Shown: positions 28,843 to 38,082 of the stretch, piece by piece
How positions within the stretch are numbered: position 1 is the first letter of the stretch
Layout: every line of letters begins with the position of its first letter
Source of the DNA: Amycolatopsis sp. CA-126428
GTDB taxonomy: Bacteria > Actinomycetota > Actinomycetes > Mycobacteriales > Pseudonocardiaceae
DNA length: 64,000 bases
Assembly: GCF_002904335.1 (NCBI RefSeq)
Contig: NZ_PPHF01000034.1
Location: 95,782-159,781 of the forward strand
Direction: 5' to 3'
Notes under the pieces: model-generated
What the model saw: the letters and a program-made list of their open reading frames with translations, nothing else
What the model was told of the DNA's origin: nothing
The model's database searches: none
Made by a program: the position numbers and the translations under genes

Positions 28843-31016
28843 AGCAGGTAGTCCAGAACTACAAGAGCGGGGAACTGGCGCTCCTCGAGGTCCCCGAGCC
28901 CGCCTGCAAGCCGGGTGGCGTGCTGGTGCGGACGGTGTACTCGCTGATCTCGACCGGCACCGAGATGATGAAGGTGTCCGAGGCCGGCATGTCCCTGGTG
29001 GGCAAGGCGAAAGCCCGCCCGGACCAGGTCGCGAAGGTCATGCAGAGCGTGGCCACCAACGGCCTTTCGGCGACCTACCGCAAGGTGACGTCCAAACTGG
29101 ACTCCTACACCCCGCTCGGCTACTCGCTGTGCGGCATCGTCGAGCAGGTCGGCGACGGCATCACCGACGTCTCGGTCGGCGACCTGGTGGCCTGCGCGGG
29201 CAACGAGCACGCCCTGCACTCCGAGCTGAACTGGGTGCCCAAGAACCTTTACTCGCGCGTGCCCGACGGCGTCGACCCACGGCACGCGGCGTTCGGCACC
29301 GTCGGCTCGATCGCCATGCAGGGCGTGCGCCGCGGCGAGCCGCAGATCGGCGAGGTCGCCCTGGTCATCGGCCTCGGCCTGATCGGCCAGCTGGTCGTGC
29401 AGCTGCTGGCGTCGTCCGGCGTGCGCGTCGTCGGCGTCGACCCCGACCCGGAGCGCTGCAAGCTGGCCGAGAGCCTCGGCGCGCTGACCTGCGCGCACCC
29501 GGCGTCCGGCATCGTGGACACGGCCGTGGCCGAACTGACGCACGGCGCGGGCGTCGACCAGACGTACCTCGCCGCCGGCGGCAACACGAACGACCCGGTG
29601 GAGCTGGCCGCGAAGCTGTCCCGCGACCGCGGCCGCGTGATCGACATCGGCAAGTGCAAGCTCGACCTGCCGTGGAACGCCTACTACGAGAAGGAACTGG
29701 ACGTCCGGTTCTCGCGGTCCTACGGCCCGGGCCGCTACGACCCGTCGTACGAGCTCGAAGGCCGCGACTACCCGATCGGGCAGGTCCGCTGGACCGAGCG
29801 CCGCAACCTGGAGTGCGTCCTCGACCTGATCGCGCGCGACCGGCTGGATGTCGAGCCGCTGATCACGCACGTCTCGGACTTCTCGGACGCGGTTTCGACT
29901 TACAAGTCGTTGAACGAGGGCGAGCTGAAGGCCGTCGCGGTGCTGTTCCGCTACCCGGACGCGGTCGCCCGGACGGAGCCCATGGTCACGTCCGCGCGGG
30001 TCGGGCTGGTTTCGTCTTCGCCCTCCGCGCTGCCGGCGGGGCAGCCGGTGCGGCTCGGTTTCATCGGCGCCGGCAACTACGCGTCCTCGATGCTGCTGCC
30101 GCACCTGGTCGAGCGCGACGACGTGCAGCTCGAGCACGTCGCGACGACGTCGGCGCTGTCCGGCGCCAACGCGCGGCGCAAGTTCGGCTTCGCGGCGGCG
30201 TCGACGGACATCGACAACGTCCTCGGCGACTCGTCGATCGACGCGGTGTTCGTGGTGACGCGGCACAGCTCGCACGCCGAGCTGACCCGCCAGGCGTTGC
30301 TGGCGGGCAAGGCGGTGTTCGTCGAGAAGCCCCTGGCACTGTCCCCCGAGGAGCTGCAGAAGGTCCTGGACGCGATCGAGGAGTCCGGCAACGACCGCCT
30401 GCAGGTCGGCTTCAACCGCCGGTTCGCGCCGCTGCTGCACGAGGCCCGCGAGCAGTTCGGCCCCCGCGTCGGCCCGGCGAGCGTCCGGTACCTGGTCAAC
30501 GCCGGCCGCCTCGACCACGGCAGCTGGTACAACCAGACGGATTTGGAAGGTTCCCGCTTCGCCGGCGAGGGTGGGCACTTCATCGACACGGTGAGCTGGC
30601 TCCTCGACGCCGACCCGGTCTCGGTGTACGCGACCGGAGACCTCCAGGTGACCCTTGGCTACGCCGACGGCTCGACGGCGGTGATCACCTACGCCGAGAC
30701 CGGCGCGTCGGGCTTCCCCAAGGAGACCCTGGACGTCGTCGCCGACGGCAAGGTCCTCAAGTTCGACGACTTCGTCCGCGCGTCGGTGTACTCGCGGAAG
30801 AAGTGGGCCAGCTCCCGCATCCCGAAGGGCCGCGACAAGGGCCAGGCCGCCGAGGTCGACGCGTTCCTGTCGGCGGTGCGGACGGGCTCGCCGATGCCGA
30901 TCTCGATCGCTTCCCTGGCCGCGACGACACTGGCGACCCTGGCCGCGCAGACAAGCGTCGCGAACGCGGCGCTGGTGCGGATCGAGCTGCCGCGCAAGGC
31001 GGGTGCCCCGGCATGA
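28839..31016 (+). CDS. Bi-domain oxidoreductase: MDR zinc-type dehydrogenase fused to Gfo/Idh/MocA
   Basis: A 725-aa fusion. Residues 1 to about 370 are a medium-chain dehydrogenase (YSLISTGTEMMKVSEAG, YSLCGIVEQVGDGITDVSVG, then the cofactor loop ALVIGLGLIGQLVVQLL). Residues about 405-725 are a Gfo/Idh/MocA-type oxidoreductase (VRLGFIGAGNYASSMLLPHL, then VFVEKPLALSPEELQ and QVGFNRRFAPLL). Fusions of this exact order are known from many exopolysaccharide loci next to heparinase-fold genes; their reaction is not established. Two nicotinamide sites in one chain suggest redox neutral oxidation-reduction of a sugar. The GTG start overlaps the asnB-like stop. Confidence 0.85.
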   Translation: MKQVVQNYKSGELALLEVPEPACKPGGVLVRTVYSLISTGTEMMKVSEAGMSLVGKAKARPDQVAKVMQSVATNGLSATYRKVTSKLDSYTPLGYSLCGIVEQVGDGITDVSVGDLVACAGNEHALHSELNWVPKNLYSRVPDGVDPRHAAFGTVGSIAMQGVRRGEPQIGEVALVIGLGLIGQLVVQLLASSGVRVVGVDPDPERCKLAESLGALTCAHPASGIVDTAVAELTHGAGVDQTYLAAGGNTNDPVELAAKLSRDRGRVIDIGKCKLDLPWNAYYEKELDVRFSRSYGPGRYDPSYELEGRDYPIGQVRWTERRNLECVLDLIARDRLDVEPLITHVSDFSDAVSTYKSLNEGELKAVAVLFRYPDAVARTEPMVTSARVGLVSSSPSALPAGQPVRLGFIGAGNYASSMLLPHLVERDDVQLEHVATTSALSGANARRKFGFAAASTDIDNVLGDSSIDAVFVVTRHSSHAELTRQALLAGKAVFVEKPLALSPEELQKVLDAIEESGNDRLQVGFNRRFAPLLHEAREQFGPRVGPASVRYLVNAGRLDHGSWYNQTDLEGSRFAGEGGHFIDTVSWLLDADPVSVYATGDLQVTLGYADGSTAVITYAETGASGFPKETLDVVADGKVLKFDDFVRASVYSRKKWASSRIPKGRDKGQAAEVDAFLSAVRTGSPMPISIASLAATTLATLAAQTSVANAALVRIELPRKAGAPA

Positions 31017-31168
31017 CGAGCGACGCACCGATCCGATTGAGGCCGCGGCGCCCGGGCGTGCCGAGCGGCGCGCCGAAACGGCCCGCGTTGCTGCCGCCGC
31101 GTTCGGGCGTGCCGAGTGTGGCGCCGATCCGGCCCGCGTTGCTGCCGAAGGCAGGTGCCCGCCCATGA
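31013..31168 (+). CDS. Possible 51-residue mini-protein built from a 17-residue repeat
   Basis: The ATG at 31013 overlaps the preceding stop (ATGA), and the TGA at 31166-31168 overlaps the heparinase ATG at 31165, so the short frame exactly fills the gap. Its product holds two in-frame copies of a Pro-rich unit (RPGVPSGAPKRPALLPP and RSGVPSVAPIRPALLPK). No family is recognised. It could be a genuine coupling peptide, or only the reading of a 51-bp intergenic tandem repeat. Confidence 0.35.
   Translation: MTSDAPIRLRPRRPGVPSGAPKRPALLPPRSGVPSVAPIRPALLPKAGARP
31051..31150. repeat. Two copies of a 51-bp tandem repeat between operon genes
   Basis: GGGCGTGCCGAG begins at 31054 and again at 31105, giving a 51-bp period. 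The copies share GGCCCGCGTTGCTGCCG at their ends. A weaker third partial copy (GCACCGATCCGATT) lies at about 31025. The period is a multiple of three, so reading frames continue through it. Confidence 0.75.
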
Positions 31169-33309
31169 TGGGTCCCGGCTGGTACCTGCGCCGGCTGTCC
31201 CGGATGGGCCCGGCGGAGGTCGCCGGGCGCGCGCGGCACGCCGTCGTCCAGCGGCAGTGGCGCTCCGCGCTGCCGACGCCGCCGGACTGGCCTTCGCACC
31301 CGCGCTTCACCGCGACGTTGCCCGCCGGGGTGCTGGGCAAGGTGTCCGGCGAGGCGGTCAAGCGGCTGCTCGCCACGGCCGACGAGCTGATGGCGGGCCG
31401 CGCGGAGTACTTCGGCGTGGAGCGCACGGACTTCGAGGCGCCCGACTGGTTCCTCGACCCGAAGACCGGGCGCCGCGCGCCCTCGGACGTGTACGCGTTC
31501 GACGTGCCGTACCGGTCGGAAGACACGGTCGGCGACATCAAGCAGATCTGGGAGCCGTCCCGCCATCAGCACCTCACCGTGCTGGCCGCGGCGTACGCCC
31601 TGACCGGTTCTTCGGCCTACGCCGCCCGCGCGGCGGAACACCTGCGATCGTGGTGGGCGGCGAATCCGCCGTTGCGGGGGCCGCACTGGGTGAGCGGCAT
31701 CGAGCTGGGCATCCGGCTCCTGTCGTGGGTCTGGACGCGCCGCCTGCTCGACGGCTGGCCCGGCGCCGCGGAACTGTTCGAGCAGAACCCGGACTTCCAG
31801 CTCCAGCTGTGGCACCACCAGAACTGGCTCGCGACGCTGCGCAGCCACGGCTCGTCGGCGAACAACCACGTGATCGCCGAGGACGCCGGGCTGCTGGCCG
31901 CGGCGTGCGCGTTCGGCTGGTTCCCGGAGTCGGCGGGCTGGCGCGCCGCGGCGATGCGCTCGCTGGACGTCCAGCTGGGGCGCAACACGTTCCCGTCCGG
32001 TCTCAACGCGGAACTGGCGTCCGAGTACCACGGCCTGGTGCTGGAGCTCGGCTTGGCGGCGGCGATCGAGGCCGACGCCGCGGGCACACCGGTGCCGGCT
32101 TCGACGTGGGACGTCCTGCTCCGGATGACCGACACCCTGGCGTCCATTGTGGACAACCGGTTGCGGCCGCCCCGCCAGGGCGACGCCGACGACGGCTTCG
32201 GCCTGATCGTCGACGGCGCGTCGACCGACCGCTGGGCCTCCCTGCTGGGTTCGGGTGAGGCGCTGTTCGGCCGCCTGGACTGGTGGCCGCCGACCCCGGG
32301 CGACGACGTCAGGACACCCCTGCTGGCGTCGTTGGTGTCGCGCACTCCGCGGGCTTCGGGCGTCCGCCCCGGCCGCCGTCCGGCGCACCTGCGCGACGCG
32401 GGGATGACGATCCTGCGTTCGGGTCCGCTGTGGGTCCGCTGCGACGGAGGTCCCCACGGATTCCTGTCGATCGCGGCGCACGCCCACGCGGACGCGCTGT
32501 CGCTGGAGGTCCGCCACGACGGAGTGGATGTCCTGGCCGACCCGGGCACGTTCTGCTACCACGGCGAGCCCCAGTGGCGGTCGTACTTCCGGTCGACGCT
32601 GGGCCACAACACGCTCGAGCTCGCGGGCCGCGACCAGTCGATCTCGGGTGGCCCGTTCCTGTGGACCCGCCACGCGGTGACGAAGGTCTTGGAGGTCCAC
32701 ACCCCGGAAAGCGGCCCGGCCCGCTGGTCGGCCGCTCACGACGGCTACGCCCCGGCGGTCCACCGCCGCACGGTCGAACTGGACGGCGACGTGCTGAAGA
32801 TCGTCGACGAGGTGCTGGGCGAGCGTTCGCCGGGCGCCGCGCGCTTGGCGTTCCACTTCGGACCGTCGGTGACGGTCATGCTCGACGGCACCACGGCCCG
32901 CCTCCGCTGGACGGCCGCCCCGGATGGGGCCGATTCGTTCGCGGGGGAGGGGAGGAGTGCCGGTTCCCCGGTAGTCCGCGGCGGGCGCGCGGCTGATTCG
33001 GCCGCCGCCGAGGGCCGGACTTCTTCGCTGACCGGCGGCGGAAACAAGCCCGGTTCCGCCGCCGCCGGGGGCCGGGCCGGTTCCCAGGCCGCCGATCCGC
33101 TTGTCGGGCGGGTTTCCGGTTCGCTCGCCGGCGTTGTGCGGACCGCCGTCATGGAGCTGCCCGCGGGACTCTCTTGGACTGTGCACCGTGGTGCTGCCGA
33201 ACCCCCGTTGGGCTGGTACTCCGCGGGGTTCGGGCGGAAGGAACCCGCCACCACCCTTGTCGGCTCCGGGTCGCCCGGTCACCTCACCACCCTGCTCCGC
33301 TTCAGTTAG
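31165..33309 (+). CDS. Heparinase II/III-family protein
   Basis: A 714-aa protein of the heparinase II/III fold. Residues 1 to about 400 form an alpha-helical toroid (WEPSRHQHLTVLAAAYALTG, then WVSGIELGIRLLSWVW and SHGSSANNHVIAEDAGLLA). From about 430 comes the beta-sandwich lyase domain (FLSIAAHAHADALSLEVRHD, DPGTFCYHGEPQWRSYFRS, GHNTLELAGRDQS), with the His/Tyr residues used by this family for beta-elimination. No signal peptide is seen. The ATG at 31165 is preferred; an in-frame start at 31003 would add repeat-encoded sequence. Residues about 588-657 are a low-complexity insertion. In biosynthetic operons such proteins may edit uronic-acid polymers. Confidence 0.85.
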   Translation: MMGPGWYLRRLSRMGPAEVAGRARHAVVQRQWRSALPTPPDWPSHPRFTATLPAGVLGKVSGEAVKRLLATADELMAGRAEYFGVERTDFEAPDWFLDPKTGRRAPSDVYAFDVPYRSEDTVGDIKQIWEPSRHQHLTVLAAAYALTGSSAYAARAAEHLRSWWAANPPLRGPHWVSGIELGIRLLSWVWTRRLLDGWPGAAELFEQNPDFQLQLWHHQNWLATLRSHGSSANNHVIAEDAGLLAAACAFGWFPESAGWRAAAMRSLDVQLGRNTFPSGLNAELASEYHGLVLELGLAAAIEADAAGTPVPASTWDVLLRMTDTLASIVDNRLRPPRQGDADDGFGLIVDGASTDRWASLLGSGEALFGRLDWWPPTPGDDVRTPLLASLVSRTPRASGVRPGRRPAHLRDAGMTILRSGPLWVRCDGGPHGFLSIAAHAHADALSLEVRHDGVDVLADPGTFCYHGEPQWRSYFRSTLGHNTLELAGRDQSISGGPFLWTRHAVTKVLEVHTPESGPARWSAAHDGYAPAVHRRTVELDGDVLKIVDEVLGERSPGAARLAFHFGPSVTVMLDGTTARLRWTAAPDGADSFAGEGRSAGSPVVRGGRAADSAAAEGRTSSLTGGGNKPGSAAAGGRAGSQAADPLVGRVSGSLAGVVRTAVMELPAGLSWTVHRGAAEPPLGWYSAGFGRKEPATTLVGSGSPGHLTTLLRFS

Positions 33310-33318
33310 GACCCGCCC

Positions 33319-34845
33319 GTGACAGCCCGCCGCTTCCGACTCGGCCGTGCAGCTCCGCTGCTCGGTTTCCTGCTCACGGTCGCGGCGTGCTCGGGTGGCC
33401 CCGACACCGACGGTGGTCCGGCCCAGGCCACCGCGGCCCCCAGCGGGTCGGTCGCCGCCGTGTGTGACAAGCAGCCTGCGGGACCGGCCGCCGCGCCGGC
33501 GGGGGCCGTCGTCGTCGATCCCGCCGTGCCGGGGGACCTGGCGGCGAAGACACGCTCGGCCGGGGCGGGCACCACCTTCTGGCTCAAGCCCGGCAAGCAC
33601 ATCCTCGGCGACGACAAGTACGACCAGGTGTCCCCCAAGGACGGCGACGTCTACATCGGTGCTCCCGGCGCCGTCGTCGACGGCCGGAAGATCAACCAGT
33701 ACGCCTTCACCGGCCACGCGGGCGACGTCAAGATCACCTACCTGACCGTGCAGGGCTTCGCCGCGCCGCGCGACGAAGGCGTGGTCAACCACGACTCCGG
33801 CGACGGCTGGCTGATCGAGCACTCGACCATCCAGGACAACGACGGCGCCGGCCTCATGGCGGGCGCGCGCCAGCAGGTGCGCGGCAACTGCCTGCGCCGC
33901 AACGGCCAGTACGGGATGAACGCCTACTCCGGCGGCACGCCGATCACCGCTCTCGTCGTCGAGGGCAACGAGATCGCCGGCAACAACACCGGCGACTGGG
34001 AAGCGAAGATCGACGGCTGCGGCTGCAGCGGCGGAGTCAAGTTCTGGGACGTCGACGGGGCCGACGTGCGCGGCAACTGGGTGCACGACAACCACGGCAC
34101 CGGGCTGTGGGCCGACACGAACAACAACGACTTCCTCATCGAGGGCAACCTCATCGAGAACAACGACAGCGCCGCGCTGATCTACGAGATCAGCTACAAC
34201 GCCGTCATCCGGGACAACACGATCCGCAAGAACAACTGGGCCGACGGCCGCCGGTACGCCGACAAGAGCGACAACTTCCCGACGTCGGCGGTCTACATCT
34301 CCGAGTCCGGCGGCGAGCCGCGGATCAAGGCCCGCACCGCGAAGATCGAGATCTCCCGCAACTACCTGGAGAACAACTGGTCCGGGATCACGCTGTGGGA
34401 GAACGCCGACCGGTTCTGCAACAGCCCGGCCAACACCTCCTCGGGCGACTGCACCCGGCTGGTGCCGGCCGTCAAGCAGTGCGCGGCCCCGGCGATCACC
34501 AGCGGCCCGCTCCTGGCCGACTGCCGCTGGAAGACCCAGCACGTCGACATCCACGACAACAAGTTCGTCCTCGACCCGGCGGTCGTGGGCTGCCAGGCCT
34601 CCTGCGGCCGGATGGGCCTGCTGTCGAACTTCGGCAGCTACCCGGACTGGTCGCCGTACCGCGGTGACGACGTCCAGGAATCGATCACGTTCAAGCAGGA
34701 CAACCGCTGGCACGACAACAGCTACGCCGGCCCGTGGACGTTCATCGCCCACTCGGCCGACCGCGTCCTCGAGATCGGCGAATGGGAAGGCGCGCCGTAC
34801 TCGCAGGACAGCGGGAGCACCTTCATCGCGCAGGGCGGGGGCTGA
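33319..34845 (+). CDS. Right-handed beta-helix lipoprotein
   Basis: A 508-aa protein from the GTG at 33319. A signal peptide ends in lipobox TVAAC (Cys near residue 24), so it is probably anchored outside the membrane. After a Pro/Ala linker, residues about 95-400 form parallel beta-helix coils rich in Asn ladders (VNHDSGDGWLIEHSTIQDND, GLWADTNNNDFLIEGNLIEN, TLWENADRFCNSPANTSSGD). This fold is shared by polysaccharide lyases and by C5-epimerases such as AlgG. A close paralogue lies at 39291-40772. The place inside the operon, between heparinase and polymerase genes, suggests action on the polymer. Confidence 0.82.
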   Translation: MTARRFRLGRAAPLLGFLLTVAACSGGPDTDGGPAQATAAPSGSVAAVCDKQPAGPAAAPAGAVVVDPAVPGDLAAKTRSAGAGTTFWLKPGKHILGDDKYDQVSPKDGDVYIGAPGAVVDGRKINQYAFTGHAGDVKITYLTVQGFAAPRDEGVVNHDSGDGWLIEHSTIQDNDGAGLMAGARQQVRGNCLRRNGQYGMNAYSGGTPITALVVEGNEIAGNNTGDWEAKIDGCGCSGGVKFWDVDGADVRGNWVHDNHGTGLWADTNNNDFLIEGNLIENNDSAALIYEISYNAVIRDNTIRKNNWADGRRYADKSDNFPTSAVYISESGGEPRIKARTAKIEISRNYLENNWSGITLWENADRFCNSPANTSSGDCTRLVPAVKQCAAPAITSGPLLADCRWKTQHVDIHDNKFVLDPAVVGCQASCGRMGLLSNFGSYPDWSPYRGDDVQESITFKQDNRWHDNSYAGPWTFIAHSADRVLEIGEWEGAPYSQDSGSTFIAQGGG

Positions 34846-34846
34846 C

Positions 34847-36133
34847 ATGACGGCGCAGACAGGGCAGACGGGGCAGACGGGATTGGCCGGCCTCCGCGGC
34901 GACGCCGCACTCGAACCCGCATCCTCGACGCCGAAGTGGGCGGGCGTGGCGTGGGCGCTGCTGATCCTCAACACGCTCGGCTCGACCGGCGCGAAGACGG
35001 TCCTCCCGCTCCCGCGGTCGGTCAGCCAGCTGGTCACCATGGGTTCGCTGATGACGGCGTTCGTGATCGCGCTGGCGCTGAACAAGCACCTGCGGATCCG
35101 CCCGAGCGCGTACCTGCTGCTGCTGACGGCGCTGCTGGCGACGAGCATCCTCTCCAGCGCCGACCTGCAGGAGGGCCTCGGCGCGTTGTTCCGCTGCTTC
35201 CGGCTCACGGTGTTCATCTCCACGCTCTGGCTGCTTACCCGCTGGTGGGACGGCAGCTTCAACTTCGTCCGGTACCACATCCGCACGTACGCGGTCGTGC
35301 TCGCGTCGGTCGCGGTCGGCCTGGTGATCTCGCCCGGCAACGCGATGCCGGAGGAGTACGGCGGCCGGCTTTCGGGCGCGATCTGGCCGCTGACCCCACC
35401 GCAGATCGGCCAGTACGCGGCCGTCATCGCCGGGCTCACGCTCCTCCTCTGGTTCGGGCGCCGCACGACCTGGCGCAGCGCGCTGGTGATCGTGGTGCCG
35501 GTGCTGGGGCTGTTGATGCTCACGCACACCCGCACGGCGACGCTCGGCCTCGTCGCCGGCCTCGCGGTGGCCTTCCTGTCGATGGTGCTGACCAGCGCCC
35601 GTGCCCGGAAGGTGTTCGCGTGGACGGTCGGTGTCGGCGGGGTCGCGGGCGTGGTGCTCGCGGGTGCGTTGCAGACGTGGTTCCTCCGCGGCCAGAGCGC
35701 GGACAACTTCTCCAGCCTGACCGGCCGCGCCAAGGTGTGGGACGCCCTGCTGGAGGCCCCGCGATCGACGGCGGAGTACATCTTCGGGGTCGGACTCACC
35801 GACAAGTCCTACGACGGCCTCCCGATCGACAACAGCTGGCTCGCCATCTACCACGAGCAGGGGTTCGTCGGGATCGCGCTGGTGGCGGGGTTCCTCCTCA
35901 CGTTGGTCGTGGTGGCCGTGCTGCGGCCACCGTCTCTGGCTCGCGCGTGCGCGATCTTCTTGATCACCTATTGCATTTCGGCCTCCTACACCGAAGCGGG
36001 GCTCGGCGACGCGTCGCCGTACCTGCTGCACTTGGCGGTCGCCGCGTCGCTGCTGGTCCGCGGGGTGCCGCAGTCCGACGAACAGGCATTCATCCCGGCG
36101 AAGGGGGCAGACGTGCGAGGTGCAGGCGCGTGA
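34847..36133 (+). CDS. O-antigen ligase/polymerase (Wzy/WaaL-type) membrane protein
   Basis: A 428-aa integral membrane protein with about ten to twelve hydrophobic helices after a polar N-terminus of about 30 residues (MTAQTGQTGQTGLAGLRG). The Wzy_C-type extracytoplasmic region includes SSLTGRAKVWDALLEAPRST, followed by YDGLPIDNSWLAIYHEQGFVG, where polymerases and ligases place their key Arg and His. It likely polymerises lipid-linked repeat units or transfers the chain to a final acceptor. It starts two bases after the beta-helix stop and overlaps the next gene (GTGA). Confidence 0.85.
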   Translation: MTAQTGQTGQTGLAGLRGDAALEPASSTPKWAGVAWALLILNTLGSTGAKTVLPLPRSVSQLVTMGSLMTAFVIALALNKHLRIRPSAYLLLLTALLATSILSSADLQEGLGALFRCFRLTVFISTLWLLTRWWDGSFNFVRYHIRTYAVVLASVAVGLVISPGNAMPEEYGGRLSGAIWPLTPPQIGQYAAVIAGLTLLLWFGRRTTWRSALVIVVPVLGLLMLTHTRTATLGLVAGLAVAFLSMVLTSARARKVFAWTVGVGGVAGVVLAGALQTWFLRGQSADNFSSLTGRAKVWDALLEAPRSTAEYIFGVGLTDKSYDGLPIDNSWLAIYHEQGFVGIALVAGFLLTLVVVAVLRPPSLARACAIFLITYCISASYTEAGLGDASPYLLHLAVAASLLVRGVPQSDEQAFIPAKGADVRGAGA

Positions 36134-37299
36134 AGGTGCTCGTGGTGCACAACCGGTACCGGTCCGAGCAGCCGAGCGGCGAGAACAACGTCGTCGACGC
36201 CGAGGTGACGCTGCTCGCCGAGGGCGGCCACCAGGTGTCGTTGTTCGAACGCCGCAGCGACGACATCGCGGCGATGCCGCTGCCCCGCAAGGCCGCGGTG
36301 CCGCTGATGGTGCCGTGGAACCCGGCGGTGCGGAAGGAGCTCGCGGCCCGGCTGCGGGCCTGGCGCCCGGACGTCGTGCACATCCACAACACGTTCCCGC
36401 TGCTGTCGCCGTCGGTGGTCGCCGCGTGCGCGGACGCGGGGGTGCCCGCGGTCGCGACGCTGCACAACTACACGATGGTCTGCCCTCCCGGCACGCTCCA
36501 CCGCGACGGCCACATCTGCACCGAGTGCGTCGGCGGCTCACCGCTGCCGGCGGTGAAGCACGGCTGCTACCGCGGTTCGAGCGCGGCCACGCTCCCGATG
36601 GCGGCGAGCATGGTCGCGAACCGGCGCCGGTGGTGGACGGGCGTTTCCCGGTTCTTCTGCATTTCGGCTGCTCAACGTGACCTCCTGGTGTCGGCCGGAA
36701 TGCCCGGCGAGCGGATGGCGGTGAAGCACAACTTCGTCACCGACCCTGGTGTCCGCCGCACCGGCGCCGGCAAGCACGTGCTGTTCCTCGGCCGCGTGAC
36801 CGAGGAGAAGGGGGTCGGCCTGCTGATGCGGGCGTGGGAGCGTCTCGGCGGCGCCCTGGGCGTGCCGCTGGTCATCGCGGGCACCGGCCCGATGCAGGAC
36901 GAGGTCGCGGCCTGGGCCGCCGGCCGCCCCGACGTCTCGTACGTCGGCCTCCAGAACAAGGCGGAGTGCCGTGCGTTGACCGCCGACGCGATCGCGGTGG
37001 TCGCGCCGTCGACGTGGCTGGAGGCCTTCGGCCTGGTGGTGGTCGAGGCGATGGCCGCCGGCGTACCGACGGTCGCGGCGGCGCACGGCGCGTTCCCCGA
37101 GCTGGTCGACGACGGTGTCACGGGTCTCCTGCACGTGCCCAACGACGAGGCCTCGCTCGCGGACCGCCTTCGCGCGGTCGTCGGCGACCGCAATGGCGAC
37201 ATGGGCGACGCGGCCCGTGTCCGGTACGAGAAGGACTTCACGCCCGCTGTCGGCCTGGACCGCTTGATCGCCGGGTACGAGGCGGCGATCGAGGCGTGA
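36130..37299 (+). CDS. GT4-family glycosyltransferase
   Basis: A 389-aa GT-B glycosyltransferase. The N-terminal acceptor domain has VLVVHNRYRSEQPSGENNVV, WRPDVVHIHNTFPLLSPSVV and a cysteine-containing insert HICTECVGGSPLPAVKHGCY typical of one GT4 subgroup. The C-terminal donor domain has HVLFLGRVTEEKGVGLLMRA and WLEAFGLVVVEAMAAGVPTV, the E-x7-E motif. The GTG start overlaps the polymerase stop. Confidence 0.88.
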   Translation: MKVLVVHNRYRSEQPSGENNVVDAEVTLLAEGGHQVSLFERRSDDIAAMPLPRKAAVPLMVPWNPAVRKELAARLRAWRPDVVHIHNTFPLLSPSVVAACADAGVPAVATLHNYTMVCPPGTLHRDGHICTECVGGSPLPAVKHGCYRGSSAATLPMAASMVANRRRWWTGVSRFFCISAAQRDLLVSAGMPGERMAVKHNFVTDPGVRRTGAGKHVLFLGRVTEEKGVGLLMRAWERLGGALGVPLVIAGTGPMQDEVAAWAAGRPDVSYVGLQNKAECRALTADAIAVVAPSTWLEAFGLVVVEAMAAGVPTVAAAHGAFPELVDDGVTGLLHVPNDEASLADRLRAVVGDRNGDMGDAARVRYEKDFTPAVGLDRLIAGYEAAIEA

Positions 37300-37943
37300 G
37301 GCAGCTGGTCCGGACGGCGCCCGCGGCCCTGCCGGCCGTGCTGCGCGCTCCGCTGGCGATGTCGGCTGCCCTGGCCACAGCGGTCCTGGTCGCGCTCGGC
37401 ATCCTCCACTTCCACGACTCGGGTTTGACCGGCATCGACGCCGTGCTCCTGCCGTCGATCGACGGGGTCCAGCCGCCGTGGCGGTACGTCGCCCTGGTCT
37501 TCGACTTCGGTGGCGAGCCGGTGGGGTCGGTGATCCTGGTCGCGCTCCTTGCGGGGGTGTGCTGGCTGGTCCACCGGGTCCGGACCGCGGTGCTGACGGT
37601 GCTGGGCGTCGTGGTCACGGTGGCGGTGACAACGGTGCTGAAGCCGCTGGTCGGCCGGACCATCCACGGCGAGTTCCTCTCGTACCCGAGCGGGCACACG
37701 GCCATGGCGACGGCGCTCGCGCTGGTCATCGGGCTGTTGCTCACCGACCGGCTGGCGCTCGGGCGTGCGGCCGCGGTGGCTCTCGTGCTGGGGCTGGCCT
37801 TGGTCGCCGGCGTCGCGATGGGGTGGGCCGAGGTGGCTTTGGGCGCGCACTACCCGACGGATGCTGCCGGGGGGTTCTGCGCCGCGCTCGCGGCGGTCCC
37901 GGGGACCGCGTGGGTGCTGGACCGCGTCGCCGACCGGCTCTGA
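37296..37943 (+). CDS. PAP2-family membrane phosphatase
   Basis: A 215-aa protein with about six transmembrane helices. The three phosphatase motifs are visible: KPLVGRTIHGEFLSYPSGHT (motifs 1 and 2, K-x6-R-P replaced by a KP-x-x-GR form, then PSGH) and GWAEVALGAHYPTDAAGGF (SR-x-x-x-x-x-H-x-x-x-D-like, with H and D present). It probably recycles undecaprenyl diphosphate or a related lipid carrier freed during polymerisation. It is the last gene of the plus-strand operon, with a GTG start overlapping the glycosyltransferase stop. Confidence 0.82.
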   Translation: MRQLVRTAPAALPAVLRAPLAMSAALATAVLVALGILHFHDSGLTGIDAVLLPSIDGVQPPWRYVALVFDFGGEPVGSVILVALLAGVCWLVHRVRTAVLTVLGVVVTVAVTTVLKPLVGRTIHGEFLSYPSGHTAMATALALVIGLLLTDRLALGRAAAVALVLGLALVAGVAMGWAEVALGAHYPTDAAGGFCAALAAVPGTAWVLDRVADRL

Positions 37944-38082
37944 GCACCGGCCGGGTCGGTCTGCCGGTGTCGTGACCGGGTCACCGGGCGAGGAGACGGC
38001 GTCTCCGGCTGGTTGCCGGGTGGTGTCGGTGCCCGGCGGGGTCGTTCGTCGGTGGGGTGACCGACCTGTGAAGGAGACCCCC

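Noticed and set aside
31003..31164. N-terminal extension of the heparinase protein from an upstream start
   Set aside because: The extra 54 residues are encoded by the 51-bp repeat and match no family N-terminus. The ATG at 31165 begins with normal family sequence.
30757..35805. Very long open frame (1682 codons) on the minus strand
   Set aside because: It lies opposite four well-supported plus-strand genes, and its product is Arg/Pro/Ala-rich shadow sequence without family motifs. GC-rich antisense frames stay open by codon bias.
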